This document shows, piece by piece, positions 11,547 to 22,125 of a DNA stretch of 64,000 nucleotides. A model generated the notes under the pieces. The model did not search any database. It saw only the letters and a program-made list of their open reading frames with translations, and was not told where the DNA came from. Both the position numbers and the translations under genes were made by a program. Each line of letters begins with the position of its first letter. Position 1 is the stretch's first letter. This DNA comes from Tetrapyrgos nigripes (lineage: Eukaryota > Basidiomycota > Agaricomycetes > Agaricales > Campanellaceae), in contig JAACJM010000046.1 of the NCBI GenBank assembly GCA_013368315.1, positions 124,001 to 188,000 on the forward strand. Direction: 5' to 3'.

Positions 11547-13131
11547 TCACACTAATAGGTGTCTTTTGTGTAAGTGTAGAACAAACACAAACTTAAAGAC
11601 TTTTATACAAATAGTAAAGTGCAAGTGTTCCGAGTAGTCAGAACACTCAACAATTCACTTGTACTACAAGGACTTTTGGGGGGTTTTGGTAGGCGTTTTG
11701 CACGAATGCACACAAGTTAAACACACACACAGACTATAACAAGTCCACAAAGATATAATCAACAGTTTCAATTCACACTTTATAGGCCCAAATGCCTTAT
11801 AACCAGTTTGAAAAGTCTGAGGACACACACAAAAAGGTAACACAAAAACCAACAAATTTGATTCAACACTATTGATCCACACACTCTGTTTATACTCAAT
11901 GCGAGTGAGGTAAATTTGGTAGAAGCGTAGTCCATGTTTCGCAGTCTCTACCACTAGCACTAGTGAGATGACTGATACTCTACAGTACATGGCTTGAGTA
12001 ACTACAAGAAATACCTAGTCCTTTTATACTATTCGCAGCTACTACTATACAGTTCTACATTTCTTTTTAATGTCCACTAAAAGGTAGATAAGAAAAACAG
12101 AAATATTAGTCTAATCACCAGTCCATGCTTGTCCAGACTACTAGATTAAGTAGGTACTTTCTAATTAGGGTATCTAAGAAATGTAGAATATTATCTAAAG
12201 CTAATAGGGCTTTCTATGTTCCCTTCGCTTCATCCTCTTGACTAAGAGTACCTTTCTGGAACTGGCAGCTATAGTCATTCTGACTCACATAGCTCCACCA
12301 TCCATGTTGGGCTCCACTCACATGACTCACATTCCTTTACTGCCAATCAGTCATTATAGGTTTGCATAGTCCTTGTTTATTCCTCCTCTTATGTTTTTCT
12401 GGCACTACGATAGACTTAGTGTCAACAGACCCAGTTCATAGTATAGTTTCTCTTATAGCTGAGTCCTGCTCTCTATAAGGTCCTACATATCTTTTGTAGT
12501 CGCATTTGTACCAACGAGAACGCCTCAGTCATCAGGCACACATCTTGCCGATCTTACTGCTGCATTTGGAAATATCTTTACCCTTTTGGGGCTCTCTCAT
12601 TATGACTCATTTCTTAGATTGCGTACTGGTGGTAATGAACTATGGGCTTTATTCCTTCACTGCTAGTCCATCCCTTTAGTACCATGTGAAAGCTGAGCTT
12701 TCTAGGAACTTGTACTTTTCTATCCTTACTGCCTTTCAAAAGACTATTCCTTCTGTTTTGCTTACAAGCAAGGTATTGCTTGTTATACCGCTAGTTCGGA
12801 CATAGTCCGTTACTAGGGTTTTCCTCTGATTTCTCTGATTATGGTACCATTCTAAACCAGTGATCATTTAGTGCTAGAGTCTGGGTTGTATAGCCCATGC
12901 ATTTCTTGCCCATGAATAGGGGCTTCACTTTCCCTTGAGTCACACTGGCAGTACTAAGCATGTTATAGTAGGAATGGTTACAAAGTCTTTATAGAACTTT
13001 ATATAGTAGGGGGGGTCAGAGTTGAGCAATTTGACTTCCGATTCTCGTTTTCAGAATCGGAGCCTTCATAAATAGATAGCCTCTAATCTGCTGCAGAAAA
13101 ACATCAGGAAACCACTCCTTGGTTCTTCGAG

Positions 13132-13800
13132 ATGCGAGACCTTCTTGCTGAGCGGCCAAATTCCAACCCATGCGGAGTTGGTAACAGTCAGAGTGGCGTT
13201 GATGCTTCTGTGCTTCTGGGCTTGATGGACACAGAGGACGAGGATGTGGAGATATATGAGCTTGCCAATGATAAGCAGGAGACCAGCGAGGTACAGGAGA
13301 GCACAGCTGTATCTGAAACGCAGTCTGTTAGCATTCTCAGTGATGATGAAGAGGTGACTCAACCCTCCAAGTCAGCTACCAACCACAAAACCAACTCTCG
13401 TTCCACCAGCAGCAAATCCACCAAGGACATAAAGATGTCTGCGAAAGCTGGTCAGTCGCAGCCAGCAATGCTTGGAGAGAAGAAGCCATCAAAAAAGCCA
13501 AAGTATGATGAGTTTACTGATATTGCAAAGGCAGAGCTTGACATTGACAAGCTTAAAACACAGGTGGACTTGGAAAAGACGAAAGGGTTATTAGAGCTGA
13601 AGATCTTGAGAGAGAAGAGAAAGCTACAGGAAGAAAGGGCAAGGATGGAGGAGATGAAGATGAAGCAAGAAGATAAAAAGCGCAAACACGAGCTGTCGTT
13701 ATGGTTTGGGTGCTTTGGAGGGAAACAGCCTGTCAAACAACCTTTACTCACACCAGCCCTTGCCCAGTTCTTTGGGTCACTCTACTCCCACCCACAATGA
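13132..13800 (+). CDS. Harbinger second protein (N-terminally truncated)
   Basis: This 222-residue reading frame has residues 1-30 of the type MRDLLAERPNSNPCGVG, a Ser/Lys-rich middle and a strongly charged coiled coil at about residues 130-205. Harbinger elements encode such a protein beside the transposase; the family version usually starts with a Myb/SANT-like DNA-binding domain and works with the transposase at the ends. Here the codons run open only to a TAA about 57 bases upstream of the ATG, directly inside the left terminal region, so the Myb-like part is missing, probably by internal deletion. The C-terminal end (GCFGGKQPVK onward) may read past the normal stop. Identity as the partner rests on position and layout. 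Confidence 0.6.
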   Translation: MRDLLAERPNSNPCGVGNSQSGVDASVLLGLMDTEDEDVEIYELANDKQETSEVQESTAVSETQSVSILSDDEEVTQPSKSATNHKTNSRSTSSKSTKDIKMSAKAGQSQPAMLGEKKPSKKPKYDEFTDIAKAELDIDKLKTQVDLEKTKGLLELKILREKRKLQEERARMEEMKMKQEDKKRKHELSLWFGCFGGKQPVKQPLLTPALAQFFGSLYSHPQ

Positions 13801-13972
13801 ATGGCTATCTTCTGACAATTCTCGCTCGTCTCCATCCTCCTTCAGTAGTGACTTGCTGGACTTCATAGCCAACCTTCAATGATTACTCGCAGCCTAGTAC
13901 TAGTACCCCTAACGAGTTTATGGGCTTTTAACAACTAATTTTAGACATATAGACTTCGTAGTGTGAATTTAA

Positions 13973-15947
13973 TTAAGTTACTCCATACTCTCTAAGGTAC
14001 CTCTGCTGTCTAGCCTGTCCTAAAAGATCTTTCCAGTCAAAAAGAGCCTGTTTTAAATCTTCCCACTTACAATGTCCCTTGGAGAGACGTTGTTCCCTTG
14101 TAGACCAGCTTTCCCTCACATCACCATCAGCTTCACCACTGATGTGATTGTCCAATTCATCCTCTTCCAGGCCTTCAATGAGGAATGGGTCACTCATCAC
14201 TGCATTGTCCGTAAAATCCCCTTCTGCAATTTGTTCCCTTTCCTCACAACTCATGGCAAAATTGTGGGTGACGACACAGCCCAGGCCCCAGTAGGTTGCG
14301 AGCTTGTGTGACTGTTCATCAGTGATGCTGATGTGAAGATCTTTGAGTGATGGAAAGCGACCCTTCAGAAAGCCTATGGCATGTTTGGACTTGATGCGAA
14401 CCATGGAAACGTAGTTGTTGAAGACCTCGTTCTGTGGAAGGTCCTTCTCTGGACGCTTGAATGGGGCGACTACTCTTTCTGAAATCTAGATATGAGAGTG
14501 GTCAAGGTCTGACAAAATATTAAGCAACAGGAGTCCATACCGGGTATGCAGAGTCAGCCCATATCCATTCTCCATCTCGCAGTAGTATGTCTATTGCTTG
14601 TTTGAGCTGGGTCTTCTCCCATGCTGTAGCATCATGAGTGCTTCCAGTATAACCATAGCCGACGTCAATAATGCAGAGGTTTGGCAAGGAAACGATCTAG
14701 AAGGTAAAATATCAAACTTAGTAGACTGCCAGAGCGGAGTAGATTAGGAAACATACCTGGAAATTGAGTGAATAGTTACATTTCCAGTCGAAATAACTCT
14801 CGCCATACCAGTAAGGTCGATTGAATAAAGGTACTAATGTACTGTCGACAAGGCACCATCCATCTCTCCATGCAGGGCACGAACGGCTCTCGACCCATTG
14901 TTTAGCCTGCTTCTTTTCCTCCTCTGTAGGCATGCGCAAATTTTCCGTTATCATATCTGGTGCCAACACTGCAGCCAGAACCCTCTTCGTCACTAATAAC
15001 ACAGTTCCTTTCCCAACACCAGCCCAACGTCCAACTTCGTCCAGCCCTGCAGCATTTCCATAATGGCCAAAGCAGTAGAGAGTAATGGCGAGTTGATCCT
15101 CGACGGACATTTGTGCATTGCGTGAGTTGTTTGTAAACACGCGACTGTCTTGGATGCGGGTGACAAGACAGTCCAATGTATAAGGTGAAACACATAGACA
15201 CTGACGGAATTGCTTGGGCTGATGGTGTTTTGAATGATGGAGAATGAAAGGTAGCTGGGGAGGGGGCTTTTCGTTGATTTTGCGAGGGATTGTGTAACAA
15301 TGAGCATACATAGCAGACAGTTGTGCCTGCACAAGTTTGCGAAGCTGGGTATGTCATGTCCCATCCACCTCAGCAGCATCTGAACTGCTCAGTCCTTTGT
15401 AATCCATAGTCTCCCACTCCATCATATCTGTCTCTGAGCCCTCGTCATCTGCATCCCCAGAGTTTTCTTCCCAGTCAAACTCAGACTCAGAGTCCGAGCT
15501 CAGAATAAAGAACATTTCCATTTCAATATCCAGCTCATCTTGCAAGGACATGAGGGAAGCCACCGTTGTAGCTACCTGTCCTGCAACCCACAACTCCACA
15601 TCTTCTGTAGCCTGTGAAAAATATTCTGAGCCATCCAAGCCTGAACCATCCAAGTCTGAGCTGCTTTCTTGAGTGAAGCTGGAGGTAGATGAGGATCCAG
15701 ACGAAGAGTTGAAGCTAGCTGCAGGTGAAGAGATACTTGAGTCTGATGATGACGATAATGACGATGATGACAATGACATAAGGGCATGGTCTAGTGATAG
15801 AGCACCTGACTGTGATGAACGGAGTCTGTTCCTGGCCAAGCACCAACGACGTTGTACTCGCTTTAAACGAGCAAAGTGGAATTGGAGAAAGCTGTTGAGT
15901 AGGACTTCAGCGCGATGCCGTTGTGAGTTGTCATACTTGCTAGGCAT
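13973..15947 (-). pseudogene. PIF/Harbinger DDE transposase with one in-frame stop
   Basis: Three exons on the minus strand: 15947-14757, 14696-14541 and 14485-13973, joined by introns with GTATGT..CTAG and GTATGG..CTAG signals. They give about 619 codons plus stop, all in phase. Residues 1-200 form a basic start and a Ser/Asp/Glu-rich linker. The DDE_Tnp_4-type core follows: VDSTLVPLF (first Asp), IIDVGYGYTGSTHD (second Asp), ADSAYP (third Asp), then VRIKSKHAIGFLKGRF. The only visible defect is TGA at 15356-15354 between residues VDGT and HTQLRKL. The start codon abuts the hAT insertion: its A now comes from the first base of the hAT. Confidence 0.85.
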
Positions 15948-15954
15948 AGTGCAG

Positions 15955-16080
15955 AGCACGGGTATGGCGGGTAGCTGCGGGTTGCGGGTAGGGGTAACAC
16001 GGGTAGGGGTACGGGTGCTCCATTTGGAATCCGCGCCAACCCTTACCCGTGCACCCAACCCGTACCAAATATCAAGTGGG
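15955..16080. repeat. hAT left subterminal motif cluster (ACGGGTA)
   Basis: ACGGGTA/GCGGGTA-like motifs recur in both orientations (for example 15957, 15984, 15997, 16004, 16011 and complements at 16041 and 16059). Subterminal clusters of short motifs are binding sites for hAT transposases in characterised elements; the role here is inferred. Confidence 0.7.
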
Positions 16081-16177
16081 ATTGGGGATAGTACGCGGTG
16101 GCTTGGAAATTGTATAGTTTTACATAATGATATACATACGCCCGCCGCATTTGTCACAGTGTCCACAAAGACATAAG

Positions 16178-19100
16178 ATGCCTCCGTCTGCCCAAGCCTT
16201 GTCTCCTTCTACTCCCAATGCTGAGACTCAGCCCATCCAGAAACGAAAAAGAAACCCCTCTGAGCGAGCCAGTGAAGGTGAAAAACAAAAGTGGCCACGT
16301 AATAGCAACTTCGGAAAACGCAAAAATACTACTACCACTACAAACAAACTCAAGACAAAAAATACTAGCAAGCCGACGGTGATGTCCGAGGAAGAAGACG
16401 AGGCCTCTCAGGCCGAGTCTGGAATAGAAGAGATAGTTGAGGTTGACAAAAATGGGATGAAAAAGAGTCGAAGAAGTCTTACCTCTGCACCAAAGCCTAC
16501 GAAGAAGCCAGCTACCCCTGCTGCCGATGCCGATGACGAAGACATACCTAATCTTGAGGAGGTTGAGGATTCTGACGATGAGGACGGGGACAAGGATGAC
16601 TGTGACAGTGGTGGAGAAGAGAGAGCGGAAAGACTGCAGGAAGAAGCTGATGAAGAGGAACTCGGTCAGTCAATTATCACGGGAAAAGAAATAATAACTT
16701 ACCATTGTTCATGTAGCTGCGCTCAAGACGAAATGGCGTAAACCCATCTACGCTTTTTTTTGACCCTGAGCCAACCATCGAATACCGCAAGGACAATCGC
16801 AAATGCGTTGTCTTTCGATGCTCCAACTCGAAATGCAAGAGACGTGAGGTGGTCCGATATCTCGACACCAGAGACTCCAGTTCTACTGGTAACATGCGTA
16901 CCCATGTCAAATCTTGCTGGGGTGAAGAGATCTTGCTAGAGGCTGACAAAGCAAAAGACGTTGATGAGGGAAGAAAGGTGACTGGTGGCTATAAGAGGAA
17001 TGGGTCAATAACGGCAGCGTTCGAGAAGAGGAAAGGATCGGCAGCAAATGTCACTTACTCGTATCGTCAACATACAAAGGCTGAGACTCGGTACGACTTC
17101 CTTTATTAACTCCTAATCCATGTATTGATGAATTGTATAGTGTCGAAATTGTCCGTTGGGTGTCAGAGAGTCTTCGTCCATTGACTATTGTCAAAGATCG
17201 TGGGTTTAACTGCTTAATGAAAACGGGGCGGCCACACTACTACCTCCCTCATCCGACAACTGTATCCCGTGATGTTAAAGCTGTGTTTGCGAAGACGCGT
17301 AGGCGGATCGCAGATATGCTTCAGGTATTATACACTGTTACTCTTAGAAAGAGATTACTCACAGTTTTCTCATAGAATACCGAAAGCGACATTAATTGCT
17401 GCATTGACACATGGTCGTCCCCAAACCACAAGGCGTATGCGGCAATTACAGCGCATTTTGAGCACGAAGGACATATGTTAAGCCTTCTAATGGATTTCAT
17501 AGAGATAGCAAAGGTACGTACCATTATCTCGACATGACATCTCTCTAAACAATTTGACCCAGTCCCACTCTGGCGAAAACATGGCAGAGGCTTTTGCGGG
17601 TATGCTTCAGGAGTTCGGAATTGCCCATAAACTCCTGAGTATTACCTGTGATAATGCTAGTAACAACGACACGATGATAGAGTCCCTTGAAGAAAGACTC
17701 ACTGGTTGGGCAGGTCGTGCATCTCGTACCCGCTGTTTTGCGCACATTGTAAATCTGGTCGCAAAAAGCTTACTGAAGCTGTTCGACACCGCACCCAAGA
17801 AGGCTAAGGAAGCAGCTGAGGAGGCTCAGAACGTTTGGGCTGGACTTGGGGATGAGTTAGAAACAGAGGAAGACGATGAAACAATTGCTAAGCTTGCCGA
17901 GGGGATGGATCTTGAGGATGTGGTAACCCAGCTCTGCCAGGCAGACAATACGGAAGACGACGATATTGATGGTTTGGTTGATGAATTGGAGGAGATGAGT
18001 GCTGAGGAGCGTAAAGAGTTGGAGCAATGTATCAAACCTGTCAAAATTGTGCTGGTCAAGGTATGTGAACGAGTAATCACCTATTCCTGGGACTAATACC
18101 ACTGCAGCTTCGTCGAATCAGCTTTAAAATCATCAATTCCACTACCAAACTCCTTCCTGCCTGGAAAGAAACCGTAGTCGACAAGGGGTTAGATCAGAAA
18201 ATGCTGCCTCGTGATGTGACGACGAGGTGGAACTCCACATATGATATGACCAGCACTTCTTGCGATTACCGGCCAGCAATTGATTCCATGACGGCAGATA
18301 GAGCGAACGAGTTGAGGGCATTCGAGTTGAGCGGTGAAGAATGGAATATAGTAGGACAGCTCGTCAAGGTGCTGCGGGTGAGTGCTGACGCGTTCTGTTA
18401 CTGTCACATGTCACTTACGCAGCTTCAGATCCTCAAGGATGCAACGGAGTTCTTCTCTCGGAATGATGTCCCCAATCTCGCTGCTGTGATACCAGCTATG
18501 GATAAAATTGACTCAACGTTCAGTAACTTTATTTTGGACAACAAATTGCACCCTGCCATTCGCTCTGCTGTCTCAATTGCGAAAAAAACGCTTAACCGCT
18601 ACTATGACAAAACGGACCACTCTGAGGTCTATCGGATAGCGATGAGTACATCTCCCTTTGTTATTTGCGTGATATGCTCACTCTGTATAGTCCTTCATCC
18701 TCGCCACAAGCTGTCGTACTTTGAGGAGAATGGTTGGGAGAAGGAATGGATCGATGCGGCGAGAGACATATGCCGTGAGGAGTATAATCGAAAATACAAG
18801 GGCTGGTACGAGTCAGAGGTAGTAGAGGTTGAGGCAGCCGCAAAATTGCAACCCAAACTTAAGGTATGTGGTACTACTCTCAGATCTATTTTTTATGCTA
18901 ATTCGGCTGTACTACAGAACCAGTTTGATGAGCTCGATGCATATTTACCCCCCAAAAAATCACGACTTCGTGATGAGCTCAACAGGTACCTTAGTACGGA
19001 CCCAGAGGCTGTCAAAGACCCAATCCAATGGTGGACATCGAAAAGCTCTGAGTTCCCATGTCTCTCTAGGATGGCCATGAACTACTTATCAATTCCAGGT

Positions 19101-19387
19101 GCGTGTTAATACTTATTCTTTTATTTTAATGATCATTGATCACTCTGACAGCTACGTCAGTTGCTGTCGAACGGGTATTTAGCAGAGGCCGTATCCTCAT
19201 CTCTCATATCCGCAACGGTCTTTCAGCACAGACGATGCGCAGTCTTTTATGCTTAGGGTCATGGTCAATACTGGGACTGGTACATGACGATGATCTGCGC
19301 GTTGTTGCAACTCTTCCTGAGGTGGATCCGAAGTTAGGTGATGAGTATGGTGATTATGAGATGGAATCGGGATGGGACACAATCTAA
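16178..19387 (+). CDS. hAT transposase, ten exons, one frameshift in a T run
   Basis: Exons 16178-16664, 16717-17090, 17141-17324, 17376-17513, 17563-18060, 18108-18377, 18423-18645, 18691-18863, 18918-19098 and 19152-19387 all have GT..AG introns and keep phase, giving about 920 residues. A Ser/Lys-rich and acidic N-terminal region (1-162) precedes a BED-type zinc finger (Cys pair near 193, then TGNMRTHVKSC near 220). Catalytic residues are Asp in CIDTWSS (about 359), Asp in CDNAS (about 424) and Glu in AVERVFSRGR (about 849), with RCFAHIVNL and TTRWNSTYD between and the C-terminal hAT dimerisation region. The sole defect is eight Ts at 16754-16761 where seven would keep frame. Three introns (45, 45, 54 nt) are multiples of three without stops. 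The enzyme would cut and paste this element from the nucleus. Confidence 0.9.
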
Positions 19388-19455
19388 TACACTTGTATTC
19401 TATTTCATAGTAGTCTAGTCTACTTAGCTACAGACTTTGCGATAGTAATTACGGT

Positions 19456-19590
19456 TTAGCCATCACGGGTATGCACCCGTACCCTTACCCGCATATACCG
19501 TAAAAAACCCGTACCCTCAGCAGGGATACGGGTTTTTGCGGGTACGGGTACGGGTTAGGTCAAAATTAGCCACGGTATACCCGTGCAGCG
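19456..19590. repeat. hAT right subterminal motif cluster
   Basis: Dense ACGGGT/ACCCGT motifs in both orientations, including two long complementary stretches (CCCGTACCCT... and ...GGGTACGGGT) around 19500-19555 that can pair as a hairpin. Matches the motif of the left cluster. Confidence 0.75.
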
Positions 19591-20042
19591 CACTAGCTAG
19601 GCATAGCCAAGCAGTGTGGAAAATTTGATTTTTTGCTATTATTATGTATATACTAAATAAGAAATCAACTGAGGTGGGTACAGCAGCAGAATCGAGTGGT
19701 GGATCGATGTTGTAAAAACTGTGGTCAGAGTAGAAGCGACGATTCTGGCCATTTCCGTCACTGGAATCGGGTTACGAATCGTTACTTGGATTGGACCCAG
19801 AATCGGGAACTCTGACCCCCCCTAGTATATGGGGTGGATCTGCTACTATAACTGAAGCACTGTACACATCAACCATAGTACTTAGAATAAGCATACCCTA
19901 TTCATAAGTACTTAGTTTTATTGTACTGGCACATACACTTAGTCCACTAGCACTTTAACTAGCAGTTCAGGACTCACTCTAGTCCTTTATATACCAATTG
20001 AAGTGATGAATCAGCTTTCTAACTGCCAATTAACGTTTCTAT

Positions 20043-20930
20043 ATGCGAATTTTGTACGATGTATCAACGCAACATCATGCAATGCATCCAGGCACTATAT
20101 GGGAACCCTGAGCATAGCCAGTACCTGTGTTTTGCCCATAAGCAGCACTACACTGACAAGGACAAGACATACACACAGGAAAGTGGTGGTGGAACACTCA
20201 GGTATGAACTACTAATCTTTCACATATATTCTTTTAGCTCATTATCTCCTAGACACAGCTTGAGAAGGAGAAGCCAGGTGCTACTATCATACCTCTTATT
20301 CTCTCTAGTGACAAGACCCAAATCATGCTGTTTCAGAATAAATCTGCTTATCCAGTATATTTGACTATTGGGAACCTACCTAAGGAAATTTGCCACAAGC
20401 CCTCTCAACCGGGTCAAATGCTTCTTGCATATCTACCTTCAACTCACCTAACAAATATCACAAATAAAGCTGCCCAAAGACATATAATCACAACCCTCTT
20501 TCATTTCTGCATGTCTCATTTGGTTGCACTGTTGAAGAATGCTGGGAAGGAAGGGGTAAAAATGACAAGTAGAGACGGGATATCACACAGATGCCATCCT
20601 ATCTTGGCCATGTATGTTGGAGATTACCCTGTGGTTATTATGGTGACTGTCCTCAGTGCTGCATTAGGAAGAATTCTTTGGGCAATTTTCCACAAAGTGC
20701 ACCATATCGTGATCCAGAGAACGCCATCAGTTCCAATGTCTGGTTTCAGAAATGCCTTGAGGTAAATATCAAGCCCATCCAACACCCTTTTTGGGAAGAC
20801 TTTCCCTACACTGACATTTTTTGCTCTATTACTCCTGATCTTTTGCATCAGCTGTATCAAGGAGTCATGAATAGGGCTCCTAGCAGATTGGATGAGAATT
20901 GGATACAGATCCATCCACTTGGATGAGTGG
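20043..20930 (+). pseudogene. Plavaka-type transposase, 3' fragment
   Basis: The frame at 20059 gives residues like IMQCIQALYGNPEHSQYLCF. A short intron runs from GTATGA (20201) to ACACAG, and then come LEKEKPGATIIPLILSS, KSAYPVYLTIGNLPKEI, QMLLAYLPST and CHPILAMYVGDYP, all hallmarks of Plavaka proteins. A frameshift near 20630 moves the reading to the frame with CLEVNIKPIQHPFWEDF and ITPDLLHQLYQGV. The sequence then degenerates. This continues the 5' fragment at 11100-11546 on the other side of E1. Confidence 0.8.
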
Positions 20931-21203
20931 CAAAAGTTTCCCAATCTGCATCAGCAGATGGGATCTGTTGGATGACTGGATGATCAGCGGATAGTTGGTA
21001 CATACACTGAAAACCTCTTCCTGCACACTTTTTTCATGTTTTTTCTTTGTATTTACTACTTACAAGTAATATACTTAAATTGTACAGTCTTGTATGAGTT
21101 CTCAGCATACATTTCAGCAACCAGTGCTAATAAGTGGTTGTGCTGCTGCAAAGTATTTACTTTCTCATGCTGAGCCCAGACAGAGTGGTGTCAAGAAAGA
21201 AAT

Positions 21204-21585
21204 TGTAAGGGCGACTCCTGACACATGAGGCAATCACTCAACAACTGCAGGAGGGGATCCAAAGATATATAAATCAGAACTAGAAGATACAAGGCTAACA
21301 TACTATGCACCTGCAGGAGGGGATCCAAAGAGAAAAACTCAAGGATACTCGCCTGCAGGGAAGGGGTATATATACTCGTATGAAGGCCTGGGAAAAGATC
21401 TACAAAACTGTACAGTTGAAACGAAGTAATGGAAAGGTGGAATGATGAGAGATCAAATGATGAACAATGAATGATGGATGATGAAACAGTGAAACAGGGA
21501 TAAACAAGTCAATGAAGTCCAGATAAAACAAGAACAAACAAGCCCTAAAGGAGAAGGGAAGGAAAAAGGAAACTGCCCCCTTACA
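21204..21585 (-). mobile_element. 3' LTR of a minus-strand chromovirus
   Basis: Ends TGTAAGGGCG and CCCCTTACA match the solo LTR at 10089-10899. On the minus strand the LTR is directly preceded by the purine tract AGTAGGGGGGTGA and a chromodomain reading frame, so this is the 3' LTR of a minus-strand Ty3/gypsy element. It contains GGGGATCCAAAG-type repeats and a TATATATA run (21368) that could serve transcription. Confidence 0.85.
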
Positions 21586-22125
21586 TCACCCCCCTACTAG
21601 ATCTGCGGTGGCCTCGATGCAGCATGCCAGTTCCTGGAATGATCAGCTTGTGACACTTGCACCATTTTAACAGCATCAGGATGCCTTGCATAGAAGTCTG
21701 CCACTGCCTTTGGAGCATGTACAAAATCCTCTGCACACTCCCATGAGTCCTCTTGTGGTCCATAGCCTTTCCATTGGACGAGGTATTGCAACTTTTTCCA
21801 ATGTCCATAATGATGACTATCCAAAATCTCTTCAACCTCGAACTCTTCTTTGCCATCAATGATTTCAGGGTCAGAAGGTGGGTCAGGTCTACGACCAGGG
21901 ATAGGATTGTCAGTGTGTTGTCAATGTTGCTTGACTTTGGCTTGACTGGTTGGTTCTGGCAGATGCAGTGAGCTTGTGTCACACCTGTCACATAGTTCAC
22001 TTCCCTGCCAAATTGAAGGGTCTGTTCAGCACACTCTCTGGAAAACCCTCTAAATTGGTAGAACAAAGGTTTAGGTCCTCAAGAGTACATCGACAAATTT
22101 CTAGGGCCATTGACAAATATTTAGT
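21586..22125 (-). pseudogene. Chromovirus Pol C-terminus (chromodomain) remnant
   Basis: Minus-strand codons at 21824-21597 encode a chromodomain: LQYLVQWKGYGPQEDSWE, then a helical tail FYARHPDAV, ending 20 bases from the LTR. Upstream, in a shifted frame, residues like PDPPSDPEIIDGKEEFEVEEIL are the usual linker before it. Further upstream only weak traces of the integrase end remain to about 22125. Chromodomains on Ty3/gypsy integrases steer insertion to chromatin marks. The rest of the element is lost. Confidence 0.75.

Larger units (their letters stand above)
15947..19595 (+). mobile_element. Complete hAT transposon with 8-bp target duplication GCTAGGCA
   Basis: The left end TAGTGCAGAGCACGGGTAT (15947) and the complement of the right end TAGTGCGCTGCACGGGTAT (19595) are terminal inverted repeats. 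GCTAGGCA flanks both sides (15939-15946 and 19596-19603), a perfect 8-bp target duplication as expected for hAT. The element is 3649 bp and contains one plus-strand transposase gene. Both subterminal regions hold clusters of ACGGGT-type motifs. It sits exactly at the start codon of the Harbinger transposase and is the youngest layer of the nest. Confidence 0.95.
13008..19823. mobile_element. PIF/Harbinger DNA transposon (carries a nested hAT)
   Basis: Terminal inverted repeats AGGGGGGGTCAGAGTT (13008-13023) and its perfect complement (19808-19823) are flanked by AGT at 13005-13007 and 19824-19826. A 3-bp target duplication is the PIF/Harbinger hallmark. The related uninterrupted site in E2 near 55560 has a single AGT. 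Without the nested hAT the element is about 3.16 kb. It carries the family's two genes, a DDE transposase on the minus strand and a second protein gene on the plus strand, in divergent ends-in layout. Confidence 0.9.
11547..20035. mobile_element. Repeat element E1 inserted in the Plavaka gene (interrupted by Harbinger and hAT)
   Basis: About 11555-13007 plus 19827-19998 aligns with 54129-55728 (E2): the same order of landmarks (GGTCCTTTTATACTA, TTCTAATTAGGGTAT, CAGATAGCTCCAC / CACATAGCTCCACC, ACTCACTCTAGTCCTT) in the same orientation. It shows no open coding region. TTTCTAT occurs on both sides (11540-11546 and 20036-20042) and may be the target duplication; the exact ends are uncertain. E2 continues uninterrupted through the point where E1 is split by the Harbinger element. 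Confidence 0.7.

Noticed and set aside
15948..16166. Extended N-terminus of the Harbinger transposase reading into the hAT end
   Set aside because: The codons upstream of 15947 lie in the hAT terminus; the open reading is accidental.
13008..19823. Tc1/mariner-type boundaries with a TA duplication
   Set aside because: TA also flanks the G7/C7 ends, but AGT with 16-bp perfect inverted ends fits better, and the DDE protein is of Harbinger type.
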